Part shown: piece after piece, positions 1-9,263 of the stretch | Layout: the number at the start of each line of letters is the position of its first letter | Numbering within the stretch: position 1 is the first letter of the stretch | Source of the DNA: Bin55 sp009840545 | GTDB lineage: Bacteria > Pseudomonadota > Gammaproteobacteria > Pseudomonadales > Azotimanducaceae | Assembly: GCA_965208815.1 (NCBI GenBank) | Contig: OZ242357.1 | Coordinates: forward strand, 2,480,001-2,544,000 | Length of the DNA stretch: 64,000 nt | Direction: 5' to 3' | The notes under the pieces: generated by a model | Seen by the model: only the letters and a program-made list of their open reading frames with translations | The model's database searches: none | What the model was told of the DNA's origin: nothing | Translations under genes and position numbers: made by a program

Positions 1-601
1 TACTGTAGAAAGTGGCCATCAAAGCGGCTGAACCGTCCACCATTGCAGCATCCACAACCTGTCCTTTGCCTGATTGCTTAGTCTCCAATAAGGCACAGAC
101 AAGGCCAAATGCCAAGAGCATTCCGCCTCCGCCAAAGTCGCCAATAAGGTTGAGAGGGGGTATCGGTTTGCCCCCGTTTTCGCCTATCGAATGCAAGGCT
201 CCAGACAGGCCAATGTAGTTGATGTCGTGACCTGCCACATGAGCCAGTGGACCTTCCTGACCCCATCCGGTCATTCGACCATAGACTAGCTTCTCGTTTC
301 GCTCAAGACAGTCGTCCGGACCAAGCCCAAGTCGTTCAGTTACTCCTGGTCTAAATCCCTCAAACAAAGCATCAGAAGTCTCCACCATTCTGAGCACGAG
401 TTCGCGCCCTTCGTCTGACTTTAGGTCTATTGATATCGACTTGCGGTTCCTTTGAAGAACATCGGGCGGAGCTCTCCGCGACTGAGATATGCGGTCAACG
501 CGAATCACTTCGGCGCCCATATCCGACAGCATCATGCCGCAGAACGGGCCAGGGCCGATTCCTGCGAGTTCAATTACCTGTATTCCTGCTAATGGACCCA
601 C
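1..601 (-). CDS. CaiB/BaiF family CoA-transferase (partial, C-terminus beyond window)
   Basis: This is the N-terminal 200 residues of a class III CoA-transferase or alpha-methylacyl-CoA-racemase-like protein. These enzymes move CoA between carboxylic acids or epimerise 2-methylacyl-CoAs in the cytoplasm. The start is a GTG at 601 preceded by a GGAGGAA ribosome site. Family features visible are the opening GPLAGIQVIELAGIGPGPF, the MMLSDMGAEVIRVD nucleotide-fold strand, RNRKSISIDLKS, the FEGFRPGVTERLGLG segment and YGRMTGWGQEGP. The frame runs open off the left edge, so the catalytic half, including most of the CoA contact surface, is only partly seen. Substrate cannot be told from sequence. 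Racemase versus transferase is undecided. Confidence 0.88.
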   Translation of the reverse strand, partial: MGPLAGIQVIELAGIGPGPFCGMMLSDMGAEVIRVDRISQSRRAPPDVLQRNRKSISIDLKSDEGRELVLRMVETSDALFEGFRPGVTERLGLGPDDCLERNEKLVYGRMTGWGQEGPLAHVAGHDINYIGLSGALHSIGENGGKPIPPLNLIGDFGGGGMLLAFGLVCALLETKQSGKGQVVDAAMVDGSAALMATFYS

Positions 602-887
602 AAATTCCTCCGGATCAAACTAGCCCACACGCATTAGGGGCAGATACAACCAAGCATTTCGACACAGCCAAGATTCCACAATGATGTTGGATTTGGTTCC
701 GTGCAACTGCTCTCGAAAACTCATGATACGTCACCGGTTTTCGAACGTCGAAGTGCTACTACATCGATCAACCATTTCCGATGGCGATGATTGATGAGTC
801 CAATACTTTAATCGAGAGATCCGCGGAACCGCAGTGCTACTGAGAATTCGCCCGTAAAATACTTGCAGCGATTGAACAGCTATCGAT

Positions 888-1472
888 ATGTCCCAAACTC
901 AGGCCAACAGGGACCTTGACGGCTATGGCGGCAAGATAAACGAGCGCAGGCAGATGTTGAAGAATCTCTGTCCGTGTCGAAATAACCAAGTCAAGGATGT
1001 CGAAACTTGGAAAGGTATCTTGAGGATAGCCACCCACGGTTCGTTGAAGGAACGGAATAGCGCAGCTCATGCGATTGGCACATTGCTTGCCAAAGCCACA
1101 AAGAGCGAGGAATGGCGACAGATCGTTGTCCAAATTGAAGATGAGCTTCACGAGCTAATGGACGACACAAGGGCGTCTCGATCATTGCTAGGAACTTTCA
1201 AGAAGCACGGACATGCTCGTCGTGGCACGGCTCGCAAGAACTATCGCCGAGTCATCAAATCGATGGACATCCAAAATCCCAAGCAGTTGTCACAGTGGCT
1301 TAACGAAAAACTCTTACTTTCAAACCGCCAAGCAATCGAGGTCTCGAGTCCTGGACTGAATCGGCTCTACGTCTGGTTAGACCGAAGAAGAAGGTTTGAA
1401 CCAAACAAGCGAACAAAGGACGGCGAGATTCTCGCCCAAGCCAAGCAGTTCCTTCCCGCGTACTTCACCTAG
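888..1472 (+). CDS. Unrecognised 194-residue basic protein
   Basis: The frame encodes 194 residues. I do not recognise the family. There is no signal peptide or membrane segment. A compact segment near residues 24-70 contains CPCRNN followed by a helical pattern (WKGILRIA, RNSAAHAIGTLLAKA) that resembles a HEAT-like helical repeat, and the C-terminal half is strongly basic (HARRGTARKNYRRV, LDRRRRFEPNKR), which would suit nucleic-acid binding. The ATG at 888 is the first in frame; no strong ribosome site precedes it. The next gene downstream is a pseudogene, so there is no informative context. The amphipathic, non-random composition supports a real protein, but function is unknown. Confidence 0.5.
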   Translation: MSQTQANRDLDGYGGKINERRQMLKNLCPCRNNQVKDVETWKGILRIATHGSLKERNSAAHAIGTLLAKATKSEEWRQIVVQIEDELHELMDDTRASRSLLGTFKKHGHARRGTARKNYRRVIKSMDIQNPKQLSQWLNEKLLLSNRQAIEVSSPGLNRLYVWLDRRRRFEPNKRTKDGEILAQAKQFLPAYFT

Positions 1473-1644
1473 GTGATTCGCTGACAGCCGAACGGGAGAC
1501 TTCTGCTGTGTGCGTTGCCTGAAGAAGCTAGCACAATGTTGGACGCTCGACTCGTCTCTTTCTTCTCCTATCTCAAGCATGGATCCCGCACGCCCAAGAG
1601 GTTCTGGAAATATCGGGGCAAATCAAATCAGAAGATGAGACTGA

Positions 1645-2812
1645 CCACAGGTTTGGAACGGGATTGGGACCGACAAAGAGCCCGGCGAATGGAATTGGAC
1701 CTGGGTCGATTTCGATGATTTCAATCTAGAGGTACCCATTGCGGAAGAGCTCTCATTCATTGCATTGAGAAAGAACTCCGTGCCTCTGGTTCGCAGGATT
1801 GAACCGGGTAGCAGAGAGGTGTACGTTGACTTGAGATTCGAGAGCGGGCAATCGGTGCAGGATAGTGTGAAATCCTCCGATGGTTTCCAAGTAGAAAATG
1901 CGACTCTAACACTGAATCCTATTGCCTTGTTGCACTCACCTTTCCTTGAAGACGCTCGAGCTCCATGGATCAGCGATTCAAGTGGATTCGCCTCAATTGG
2001 CGGGCTAGTTTAGGGAGAGTACACCGTTCAAATTACAGCTTGGCATTTAGCTGCCCAGGAGTTTTCGGTCTTTGTCGAGGAGAAGGGACAGCTTGTCCGA
2101 GACTTCGTACTGGATGATGCGTAGTACATATCTGGTAGCGTGGTCGACCCAGAAACTCAAGCCACAGTACAGGGTATTCGGCACGATCCTATGTTTGTGA
2201 ATGGTGAGTCTGGCAAGGATGGTTCATTTTCCTTCGGACCGTTCCCAAAGAGTTGCGTATTTCAAGTCGTAGCCCGAAAAGACCAGATCCAATCGTCTCG
2301 AGAGCGTACCATGTTCGCCGGCACACATGAGCTGGAATTGCGCCTTCTAAATTCAACGCACTTGGTAGGGTTTGTCTCCGATGCGGAAACCTGCGAGCCG
2401 CTTGACGAATTTGTGCTCTGGCCCATCCCCGGTTAGCCGTACACAGGGCACAAACACATCAACGCAGCAGGAAAACTGTCTGCGAGTGTGAGCCCAAGGA
2501 CAGGGTATCTCATCGTAGACGCCCAACGACTACTCCATTTAGGCGTTTCACGAGGAGTTCGAGTTCGTCGAGCAATTCGTCACCTTGAAGGAGTCTAGGA
2601 GCGAATACAAGATCTTGCTGCAATCGAAACCATCTGAGCAGGACAGGACACTCTTCCTAACTTTTGCAAGATGGCCCGATGGGAGGAGTCGTACATTCTG
2701 GCAACCCTCTAAACAAGGTCTATCGCCACTTCGATCTCTAGAGGACCAAGCAGGGCTTATTGTTGTTTCCCGTTTGTGGTCTACGTTCACAGATCTCTAC
2801 AACTTAGCGTAA
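1645..2812 (+). pseudogene. Decayed secreted protein with carboxypeptidase-regulatory-like domains
   Basis: One reading frame carries protein-like sequence from about 1645 to 2545 although it is crossed by TAG at 2011-2013, 2122-2124 and 2434-2436. Coding character then jumps to another frame (about 2545-2812, ending TAA). Within it, SGSVVDPETQATVQG followed by DGSFSFGPFP is the usual signature of the carboxypeptidase regulatory-like (CarboxypepD_reg) beta-sandwich found in large exported bacterial proteins; another such unit seems to lie before it (SSGFASIGGLV, GEYTVQITAWHL). No start codon or signal peptide was found, so the 5' end is also lost. The simplest reading is a pseudogene. Every in-frame stop is amber (see findings). 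Confidence 0.6.
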
Positions 2813-2847
2813 ACTCTCAGGATTATTACTTTCTAAGGTATATGTCG

Positions 2848-2885
2848 ATACAATCGTCATATAAGATGTCATATGACGATTGTAT
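2848..2885. repeat. Perfect 15-bp inverted repeat over an ATPase gene start
   Basis: The arms ATACAATCGTCATAT (2848-2862) and ATATGACGATTGTAT (2871-2885) are exact reverse complements separated by 8 bases. The element lies between the pseudogene and the AAA/DUF4143 ATPase and contains two candidate start codons of that gene (2866 and 2884). It could be an operator for autoregulation or an mRNA hairpin hiding the start. Which of these holds is inference. Confidence 0.85.
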
Positions 2886-4041
2886 GGTCGAAAAAGCCCT
2901 CTTTCCCCGTGCCTTGAGTATCGAAGCCATTATGGCAGAGAAGTCGCACTTTCTGCTAGGGCCCCGTCAAACCGGGAAGTCGACGTTGATCAGTCAGAGC
3001 CAGCTCAAAGCCTTGATCTTCGACCTCAATGACGAACGTGATTTCTTTCGGATAGGCCAGAGTCCCGAAAACTTGAAGGATTTTGTCGACGGGACTATCA
3101 AGTTGGTGGTAGTAGATGAAATCCAAAGAGCCCCAAACTTACTGAACCAAATACACAATCTAATCGAAACGCAAGACGTTCGTTTCTTGCTGACTGGGTC
3201 CAGCGCAAGAAAGCTGCGGCAAGGTGGAGTCAACCTACTTGGTGGCCGCGCGCGAGTCCTTCACTTTCATCCTTTGCTGATGAGAGAAATGAAAGATTCC
3301 TTCAATCTTGCGCGAGCACTGGAATTCGGAACAATTCCGTCAATCTATTTGTCCTCCCAACCTCGCCTCGATCTAGAAGCATACCTTGGAACTTACTTGA
3401 GGCAGGAAATCATGGCGGAAGGTCTTGTGCGAAATCTCCAACCATTTCGCCGTGTTCTCGACATTGCCGCTCTTTGCAACGCCACCATCGTCAATTTCAC
3501 GAACGTCTCAAACGACACCCAAGTGCCGAGAACTACCATCTATGAATACTTCGACTTATTGCGCGACACTCTAATTGTTTACGAACTTCCGGCATGGAGA
3601 AGGAGCAGAGTGCGCAAACCGATTGTTTCGTCCAAGTACTACTTCTTCGATATTGGCGTAGCCAGGGCTTTGCAAAGAAATGTTGGCAGAGGAGTTGCCC
3701 CACTGGAACAAGGTCACGCATTTGAGACCTGGTTGCTGCACGAATTACGCGCTTGGATTGATTACAACCAGAGGAATGAAACTTTGAAGTATTGGCGTTC
3801 GCAATCGGGATTTGAAGTGGATTTCCTTCTTGGCGACCACACAGCGATTGAGGTCAAGGCCAAGAATTGGATTACTAGCTCCGACTTAAAGCCACTTCGA
3901 GCACTGCGAGACGAAGGGGCGTTCAGAAACTATGTGTGTGTATGTCTGGAGGAACGCCCACGACGACACGATGGAATTGAAATACTTCCGTATGCGATCT
4001 TCTTGGATCGCTTATGGGAAACTGAGTATCACGGTGGATAA
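2866..4041 (+). CDS. AAA ATPase with DUF4143 domain
   Basis: This is a stand-alone P-loop ATPase of the widespread AAA_14/DUF4143 family, whose cellular role is unsettled. Visible parts, counted from the ATG at 2866, are Walker A GPRQTGKST (residues 32-40), Walker B LVVVDEIQRAP (80-90), a sensor-1-like LLTGSSARKLR (109-118), a winged-helix-like middle and a C-terminal EVDFLLGDHTAIEVKAK segment that resembles a nuclease fold (D...E-x-K) usual for DUF4143. Length of about 391 residues fits the family. The start is uncertain: the ATGs at 2842, 2866 and 2884 are all in frame, and the last two sit inside the inverted repeat at 2848-2885. It appears to be a single-gene unit. Confidence 0.85.
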   Translation: MSYDDCMVEKALFPRALSIEAIMAEKSHFLLGPRQTGKSTLISQSQLKALIFDLNDERDFFRIGQSPENLKDFVDGTIKLVVVDEIQRAPNLLNQIHNLIETQDVRFLLTGSSARKLRQGGVNLLGGRARVLHFHPLLMREMKDSFNLARALEFGTIPSIYLSSQPRLDLEAYLGTYLRQEIMAEGLVRNLQPFRRVLDIAALCNATIVNFTNVSNDTQVPRTTIYEYFDLLRDTLIVYELPAWRRSRVRKPIVSSKYYFFDIGVARALQRNVGRGVAPLEQGHAFETWLLHELRAWIDYNQRNETLKYWRSQSGFEVDFLLGDHTAIEVKAKNWITSSDLKPLRALRDEGAFRNYVCVCLEERPRRHDGIEILPYAIFLDRLWETEYHGG

Positions 4042-4098
4042 ACTGGTTGATACTTTGCATATGCAGAACCTATTCGATTGTGCCTAAAGGATTCGATA

Positions 4099-5115
4099 TT
4101 GACAATCATTCAAAGTGTCCTTGGAATAGAAACGTCTTGTGACGAAACTGGTATAGCGGTTTACGACGGTGTAGGAGGCATTAAGTCGCAATGCGTCTAT
4201 AGCCAATTCGAACTTCACAGCCACTATGGAGGTGTAGTTCCAGAATTGGCCTCTCGCGATCACATTCGCAAGATTTCGCCGTTGGTGCAACAGACTTTGG
4301 ACGATGCTGGAACCAGTGTAGATTCTCTGGATGGAGTGGCATACACCTCCGGTCCGGGCCTCATAGGAGCGCTCATGGTAGGAGCTGCTTTTGGACGTTC
4401 TTTGGCCTGGTCGCTTGATGTTCCCGCAATCGGTGTGCATCACATGGAGGCACACCTGCTCGCCCCTTTGCTGACTGAATCGAAACCGTCCCTTCCTTTT
4501 GTAGCGTTGCTTGTATCGGGCGGACATACATTGTTGGTTCTTGTTGAGAATATTGGTTCATACCACCTCTTGGGTCAGACGTTGGACGATGCGGTTGGTG
4601 AGGCATTCGACAAGACCGCAAAACTTCTTGGGCTGGACTATCCAGGAGGTCCGGAAATTTCACGAGCCGCCGAACGAGGAGACCCGCAAAAGTTCAGTTT
4701 TCCGCGACCTATGACCAATAGACCAGGGTTGGACTTCAGCTTTAGCGGACTCAAGACGGCAGTCAAAAATGTGGTTGAATCAAGTTCTACCCTCTCGAGT
4801 CAGTTCACGGCTGACATTGCTGCTTCTTTCGAACAAGCTATTGCAGAAACTCTCATAGTCAAGTGCAAACGGGCACTGAATCAGACCAAAGCTCAGACCC
4901 TTGTACTCTCGGGTGGCGTCGCTGCTAACCGCACACTGAGGAATCACATGAAGCGGTTGGACTGTCAAGTCCTTTATCCACCGATGGATCTCTGCACTGA
5001 CAATGGAGCAATGATCGCTTTCGCTGGCTATCAACGATTGAACGCAGGGTATCGGGAGCCTCTGTCAATTTCCTCTCAGGCTCGTTGGAACATTGAGAGT
5101 CTCAAAGGTCTTTAG
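4099..5115 (+). CDS. tsaD: tRNA N6-adenosine threonylcarbamoyltransferase TsaD
   Basis: TsaD transfers the threonylcarbamoyl group to A37 of ANN-decoding tRNAs in the cytoplasm, working with TsaB and TsaE. The protein opens with VLGIETSCDETGIAVYD, contains the metal-binding HHMEAH motif, the nucleotide-binding LLVSGGHTLLV and a LVLSGGVAANRTLR segment near the C-terminus, and ends in a typical QARWNIE region. The chosen start is TTG at 4099, preceded by AAAGGA at suitable spacing, which gives 338 residues, matching the usual length of about 337. An upstream TTG at 4078 is possible but lacks a ribosome site. The gene is convergent with cca. The usual neighbours rpsU, dnaG and rpoD are not here. 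Confidence 0.97.
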   Translation: MTIIQSVLGIETSCDETGIAVYDGVGGIKSQCVYSQFELHSHYGGVVPELASRDHIRKISPLVQQTLDDAGTSVDSLDGVAYTSGPGLIGALMVGAAFGRSLAWSLDVPAIGVHHMEAHLLAPLLTESKPSLPFVALLVSGGHTLLVLVENIGSYHLLGQTLDDAVGEAFDKTAKLLGLDYPGGPEISRAAERGDPQKFSFPRPMTNRPGLDFSFSGLKTAVKNVVESSSTLSSQFTADIAASFEQAIAETLIVKCKRALNQTKAQTLVLSGGVAANRTLRNHMKRLDCQVLYPPMDLCTDNGAMIAFAGYQRLNAGYREPLSISSQARWNIESLKGL

Positions 5116-5139
5116 GTCGCGCTGAGTCGAGTTGTGTTT

Positions 5140-6258
5140 CTAGTTGCTTGGTTCATCCAGGTTGTTCAAGTCAGACGAGTATTTGCTTATTGCTTCCAGA
5201 CGAGCCCTTCTCAACCACCAGCCATATTCCTCCTGCGAGACGTTGAACACTCTGACCTTTCGTACTTCTTCGACCAATTCGACTAGCTCGCCCAAATCTA
5301 TCGAGGAGCAAGCTTCTACTGCGCTAACGAGTCGTCCGAATGCTTGCCCGGGCCGAAAGGCATTGGACTTCTCCAAGAGAACCAAAATTTCGTCTGGCTT
5401 AAGCGTGGAGTAGCTCGATAAGGAATGTCCGTGCCTCGCTACGTCTCGAATGAGTCGAATGACATGTCCAGGAGCTTTAAGACGTCGCATTAGAGCAACC
5501 GATGAAGGTTCATCGTGAAGCCAAGCAACAGCCGCCATTGCGTCGATGTCGCGCAACCAAAGCTCGCGCAAGAGCGAAATCAGCGAAATAACAGCCAGAC
5601 CACTGAACCATGGATCCAGTGCATTTGATTCACTAAGGACTTCAAAGAATCGAAAGGGTGTCAATCCGTTCATGGCCTTAGCATATTCTTGCCAAACCCT
5701 TTCTGCCGAAAGTTCGGACAGTTCGTCCCGCATTGATGACAACAATTCGAGCGTTTCAGGAGCCACATCAAACTCCGGCATCGTCGCCGAAAAACGAGCT
5801 ACGCGAAAGAGTCTAAGTGGGTCCTCCGTGAACGCGTCGGACACATGGCGTAGTACCTTATCTTCGAGGTCGCGCTGCCCTCCGTACGGGTCTATAAGCT
5901 TTCCCTCGGGATCAAGTGCCATTGCATTGATTGTCAAATCTCTGCGTTTCAAGTCTTCTGCAAGTTCCACGTTGGGGTCAAAGCGAAACTCAAACGCTTG
6001 GTGCCCCCGTCCCGTCTTCGTCTCAGTTCGGGCGAGTGCGTATTGATCGCCAGTTCCAGGATCGAGAAATACGGGAAAGGCTTTGCCGACTCTCTTGAGC
6101 CCTGCTCGTTCCATAGCTTCCGGAGTCGAACCTGTGACCACCCAGTCGCAGTCCGAACGACCATTTTCCGAACCGGCTGATGCAATTCCCAAGAGTTCGT
6201 CTCGTACAGACCCACCTACACGGAAGACCTGACCGGGAATCTTTAGGGGATGTGACAT
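5140..6258 (-). CDS. cca: CCA-adding enzyme / multifunctional tRNA nucleotidyltransferase
   Basis: This enzyme builds or repairs the 3' CCA end of tRNA without a template. Class II features are present: VFRVGGSVRDELLG (residues about 12-25), the metal-binding DCDWVVTG, RTETKTGRGHQAF, RRDLTINAMA, and the DPYGGQRDLEDKVLRHVSDAFTEDPLRLFRVARF nucleotide-selection stretch seen in pieces. The 372 residues are shorter than enterobacterial Cca of about 412; the C-terminal part lacks a clear HD phosphohydrolase motif, so it may be the short form without phosphatase activity. It is first in the region convergent with tsaD and lies 15 bases downstream of apaH, in the same direction, so it is probably cotranscribed. 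Confidence 0.96.
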   Translation of the reverse strand: MSHPLKIPGQVFRVGGSVRDELLGIASAGSENGRSDCDWVVTGSTPEAMERAGLKRVGKAFPVFLDPGTGDQYALARTETKTGRGHQAFEFRFDPNVELAEDLKRRDLTINAMALDPEGKLIDPYGGQRDLEDKVLRHVSDAFTEDPLRLFRVARFSATMPEFDVAPETLELLSSMRDELSELSAERVWQEYAKAMNGLTPFRFFEVLSESNALDPWFSGLAVISLISLLRELWLRDIDAMAAVAWLHDEPSSVALMRRLKAPGHVIRLIRDVARHGHSLSSYSTLKPDEILVLLEKSNAFRPGQAFGRLVSAVEACSSIDLGELVELVEEVRKVRVFNVSQEEYGWWLRRARLEAISKYSSDLNNLDEPSN

Positions 6259-6273
6259 ATAGGCGTGCGAGAT

Positions 6274-7086
6274 CTATGTTTGAAGCTCAGAGTTTCCTTG
6301 TACACCAAAGGATCTTCGATCACTCAGGCGAACAGCTGTAAGCGTTCTTCCCCAAACACATCCCGTATCAGTGGCGATAAATTGCTGATTGTCAGTGCGT
6401 CCATTCAATGATGCCCAGTGACCAAACACTATAGATTCTCTGATCTTTGGCTCATGCTGAAACCATGCCTTGCTCCCACTTGGAGCGTAATCGAGACCCA
6501 GATTCGATTCAAAGCGAAGCTCGCCATTTGCGTTGACGAACCTCATCCTAGTGAGGTAGTTGGTGATGCATCGCAGGCGTTCCATCCCGGTCAGATGCTC
6601 GTTCCAAACGCTTGGTTGGTTTCCATACATTCCTCGTAGGAAATCAGCATAGTCGTCACCGCGCAACGTATTCTCCACTTCGTATGCAAGAGCGACTGCT
6701 TGCTTACGAGACCAAATGTGTGGAATCCCGGCGTGTACGAGCAAATGGTCTCCACATTCGTGAATCAAGGGCTGTTGGCGCAACCAGTGGCACAACTCCT
6801 CACAGTGTTCAGACTGCAACACATCCCGGATCGTGTCGCTTGGATCTGCCGCTCGATCACAGAAGACAACCGAAAGAAGGTACAGGTCATGATTTCCAAG
6901 CACAACAACAGCCCGTGATCCCAAGTCTTTGACAAACTTAAGGGTCTGTTCATTGTCAGGTCCACGATTTACCAGGTCACCAGTGAACCAGATCAGATCT
7001 GAGTCAGGATCGAATGAGATTGCATCGAGCAGTTGCCTCAATTCTGTGTAGCAACCTTGAACGTCGCCGATTGCGTATATAGCCAT
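6274..7086 (-). CDS. apaH: Symmetrical bis(5'-nucleosyl)-tetraphosphatase ApaH
   Basis: ApaH hydrolyses Ap4A to two ADP and can remove NpnN caps from RNA. The metallophosphatase motifs are in order: GDVQGC (residues 6-11), GDLVNRGPDN (about 36-45), VVVLGNHDLYLL (about 61-72), a LLVHAGIP motif and a VFGHWA motif. The start is the ATG at 7086, directly preceded by AGAGGT; a longer in-frame start at 7113 has no such site. With 270 residues it is of normal size. It follows rsmA by 40 bases in the same direction. apaG, which normally lies between rsmA and apaH, is absent. Confidence 0.97.
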   Translation of the reverse strand: MAIYAIGDVQGCYTELRQLLDAISFDPDSDLIWFTGDLVNRGPDNEQTLKFVKDLGSRAVVVLGNHDLYLLSVVFCDRAADPSDTIRDVLQSEHCEELCHWLRQQPLIHECGDHLLVHAGIPHIWSRKQAVALAYEVENTLRGDDYADFLRGMYGNQPSVWNEHLTGMERLRCITNYLTRMRFVNANGELRFESNLGLDYAPSGSKAWFQHEPKIRESIVFGHWASLNGRTDNQQFIATDTGCVWGRTLTAVRLSDRRSFGVQGNSELQT

Positions 7087-7126
7087 ACCTCTGTAATGAC
7101 CGATTTCGCACAATCAAGAGAGCAAT

Positions 7127-7864
7127 TTACTGAACAACGGAATTCGAGATTGCCACGTAGTCCTCGACTCCCAGCTGATCTGCTCTCTTCGATCGACTAA
7201 TCCCCAGCTCTTCCCACTCAATATCAAACTGTTGGAGGCTATTTGCAAGTTTCTTCCTTCGTTGTCCAAAAGCCGATTTCAGTACATTGTCGAATATGTA
7301 CTCGTCTCGAACAAAAACCGGGTCTCTCAAGGGCACAATTCTGACAAAAGACGATGTGACCTTTGGCTGGGGTTTGAATGCGCTCGCCTCCACATCGAAG
7401 TGACGAAAGATCTCCCAGCATCGTTGAACCTTGACTGACAATCTTCCCCATCTCTTCGTGCATGGTTGGGCTGTCATGCGGTCCACAACCTCCTTCTGCA
7501 ACATCAAGTGCATGTCAATGAAATCGTTCAGCGAGACCAGGCGTAAGAGCAAGCTTGTGGAGATGTTGTAAGGCAAATTGCCCACAATTCTCTTATTACG
7601 AAAAGACTCGTTGCTTATATTTAGAACGTCGTCCTGAATAAAGCACGCTGCAGGAAAACGAGCACGGAGATCGGCAGCGAGGTCTCGATCTATCTCAACT
7701 GCACTTAGTTTCTTTGTGGAATTGAACAGTCCAGCCGTCAGAGCTCCGCGCCCAGGTCCAATCTCAAGTACGACGTCGGATTCTCGGATCGCAATGACTC
7801 GGTGTATGCGATCTATTACTTCTTGCTCAACTAGAAAGTGTTGTCCGAATCTCTTCCTTGGCAC
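7127..7864 (-). CDS. rsmA: 16S rRNA dimethyladenosine transferase RsmA (KsgA)
   Basis: RsmA dimethylates two adjacent adenines in the 3'-terminal helix-45 loop of 16S rRNA during small-subunit maturation. Characteristic elements are KRFGQHFLVEQEVIDRI at the N-terminus, the SAM motif VVLEIGPGRGALT, the acidic VEIDRDLA, a DDVLNI motif and the catalytic VGNLPYNIST. The C-terminal helical domain carries FGQRRKKLANSL. The start is GTG at 7864. The 245 residues are somewhat shorter than the roughly 270 common in gammaproteobacteria, with loss spread through the C-terminal domain rather than in motifs. Its order between surA and apaH is conserved, but pdxA is missing on the upstream side. Confidence 0.96.
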   Translation of the reverse strand: MPRKRFGQHFLVEQEVIDRIHRVIAIRESDVVLEIGPGRGALTAGLFNSTKKLSAVEIDRDLAADLRARFPAACFIQDDVLNISNESFRNKRIVGNLPYNISTSLLLRLVSLNDFIDMHLMLQKEVVDRMTAQPCTKRWGRLSVKVQRCWEIFRHFDVEASAFKPQPKVTSSFVRIVPLRDPVFVRDEYIFDNVLKSAFGQRRKKLANSLQQFDIEWEELGISRSKRADQLGVEDYVAISNSVVQ

Positions 7865-7897
7865 ATCGACCGTCTAGATTGTCCCATCCTTTATCGC

Positions 7898-9220
7898 TTA
7901 CTTCGGATTTCGGACAATCTTTACAAACGCCTCGTCGCGTATTTCCTTTAACCAATTCTGCCAAGCTTCGCCAGCACGGCGCTGATGCAAAGCACGTAAT
8001 GCCATGTCGTCTTTTGCTTCCTCGGATAGATCTTCAGTTCTACGGTCTAGCACCTCAAGTATGTGCCATCCAAATTGCGATTCAAACACTTCTGAAATTT
8101 CACCGACCTCGGTGGTTACCATAACTGTGGCAAAAGTGGGATCCATAGGTGGTGAACCATCTGTCCATCCCATCTCTCCTCCCGCGAGAGCGGAGCCTGG
8201 ATCTTCCGAGTGCTCTTTAGCAAGCTCTGCAAAGTCCGCACCCTCCACAATCTTCTTGCGAATTTCGGTGATTTCTTCAAAAGCTTCCTCTTTCGTCTTG
8301 ATCGTTGAAGATGCGATCAATATATGCCTCACCAAAGACTTTTCGGCTTCCGATGTCGATGCACCTTGTTTGTTCATCAGTTGAACGATGTGAAAACCAA
8401 GCGAGTTTCGTATGGGATCCGAGGTTTCCCCAACTTTCATTTCGACGACCAACTCTGCAAATAGACTCGGAATTTCTTCTGCGTAGCGCCATCCCAGATC
8501 GCCTCCTTCGAGAGCAGTGGACGCGGAAGAATGGTTAATTGCCATCTTTGCGAATTCAGCTCCGTCTCGTAGTTCCCTGACAATCTGTTGTGCCTCAGTC
8601 TCAGCCGTTTTGACTACTTCTGAGTCCATCGATCCCTCCGCTGCAATGAGAATGTGGCCGACGTGGTACTGATCCGATGCCATTACTTCGAAGAAAGGAG
8701 AATTTCTGAAGTCCCTAATGTCCTGTTGCGTAATAAAAACACGTTGCACGAAAATCTGCCGCTGAATGCCCTCAAGCAGCATTTGTCTCCTTACGTCGTT
8801 TCGGAACGAACGATAGGAAATTCCTCTACTCTCCAGGTCCGAACGTAGTTCGTCCAGTTCCATGTCTCTTTCTTCTGCAAATGCTCGAATCCACTCCGTA
8901 AGTGCTTCGTCATCAACCACAATCCCATGAAAGGCTGCTTCTTGCAATTGAATACTCTCGGAGATAAGTCGCTCCACGACTTGCTCTATGACTACATCTT
9001 TAGGAGGCAAGTCCGTTACTCCAGCTTCGGCTGCCTGCTGTAAGAAGCTCTCATATCTCGCGTCGATTTCCGACAGCGTGATCACTCCGTCGTTCACAAT
9101 TACTGCAACAGCATCCAAAGTCTCTCCAAGAGTCCGTGTTGCACCGAGACATAATGAAGACACCACAATCACGATTGTCGTGATAGAAACTCTTGCTGTA
9201 CGCTTTTTGATCACTTTCAA
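7898..9220 (-). CDS. surA: Periplasmic chaperone / peptidyl-prolyl isomerase SurA
   Basis: SurA escorts unfolded outer-membrane proteins, including LptD, across the periplasm. A basic N-terminus plus hydrophobic core (residues about 8-33, VSITTIVIVVSSLCLGA) forms a signal peptide. The N-terminal chaperone domain follows (LDAVAVIVNDGVITLSEID). Two parvulin repeats are visible, each with a HILIA start and GG.LGW / GGEMGW core: one near residues 185-275 (YHVGHILIAAEG) and one near 300-390 (VRHILIASSTIK). The length of 440 residues is normal. It lies 43 bases downstream of lptD on the same strand, the usual arrangement, and both products serve outer-membrane assembly. Confidence 0.97.
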   Translation of the reverse strand: MKVIKKRTARVSITTIVIVVSSLCLGATRTLGETLDAVAVIVNDGVITLSEIDARYESFLQQAAEAGVTDLPPKDVVIEQVVERLISESIQLQEAAFHGIVVDDEALTEWIRAFAEERDMELDELRSDLESRGISYRSFRNDVRRQMLLEGIQRQIFVQRVFITQQDIRDFRNSPFFEVMASDQYHVGHILIAAEGSMDSEVVKTAETEAQQIVRELRDGAEFAKMAINHSSASTALEGGDLGWRYAEEIPSLFAELVVEMKVGETSDPIRNSLGFHIVQLMNKQGASTSEAEKSLVRHILIASSTIKTKEEAFEEITEIRKKIVEGADFAELAKEHSEDPGSALAGGEMGWTDGSPPMDPTFATVMVTTEVGEISEVFESQFGWHILEVLDRRTEDLSEEAKDDMALRALHQRRAGEAWQNWLKEIRDEAFVKIVRNPK

Positions 9221-9263
9221 CCTCCGTATTCAGACGAGGATACTACCAGCACCTATAGAACAG

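Noticed and set aside
4084..4527. Long open frame on the minus strand inside tsaD
   Set aside because: It lies wholly within a strongly conserved gene and its product looks like a reverse shadow, with no ribosome site.
5546..6046. 166-codon plus-strand frame inside cca
   Set aside because: Ser/Arg-rich low-complexity product that mirrors the codon pattern of cca on the other strand.
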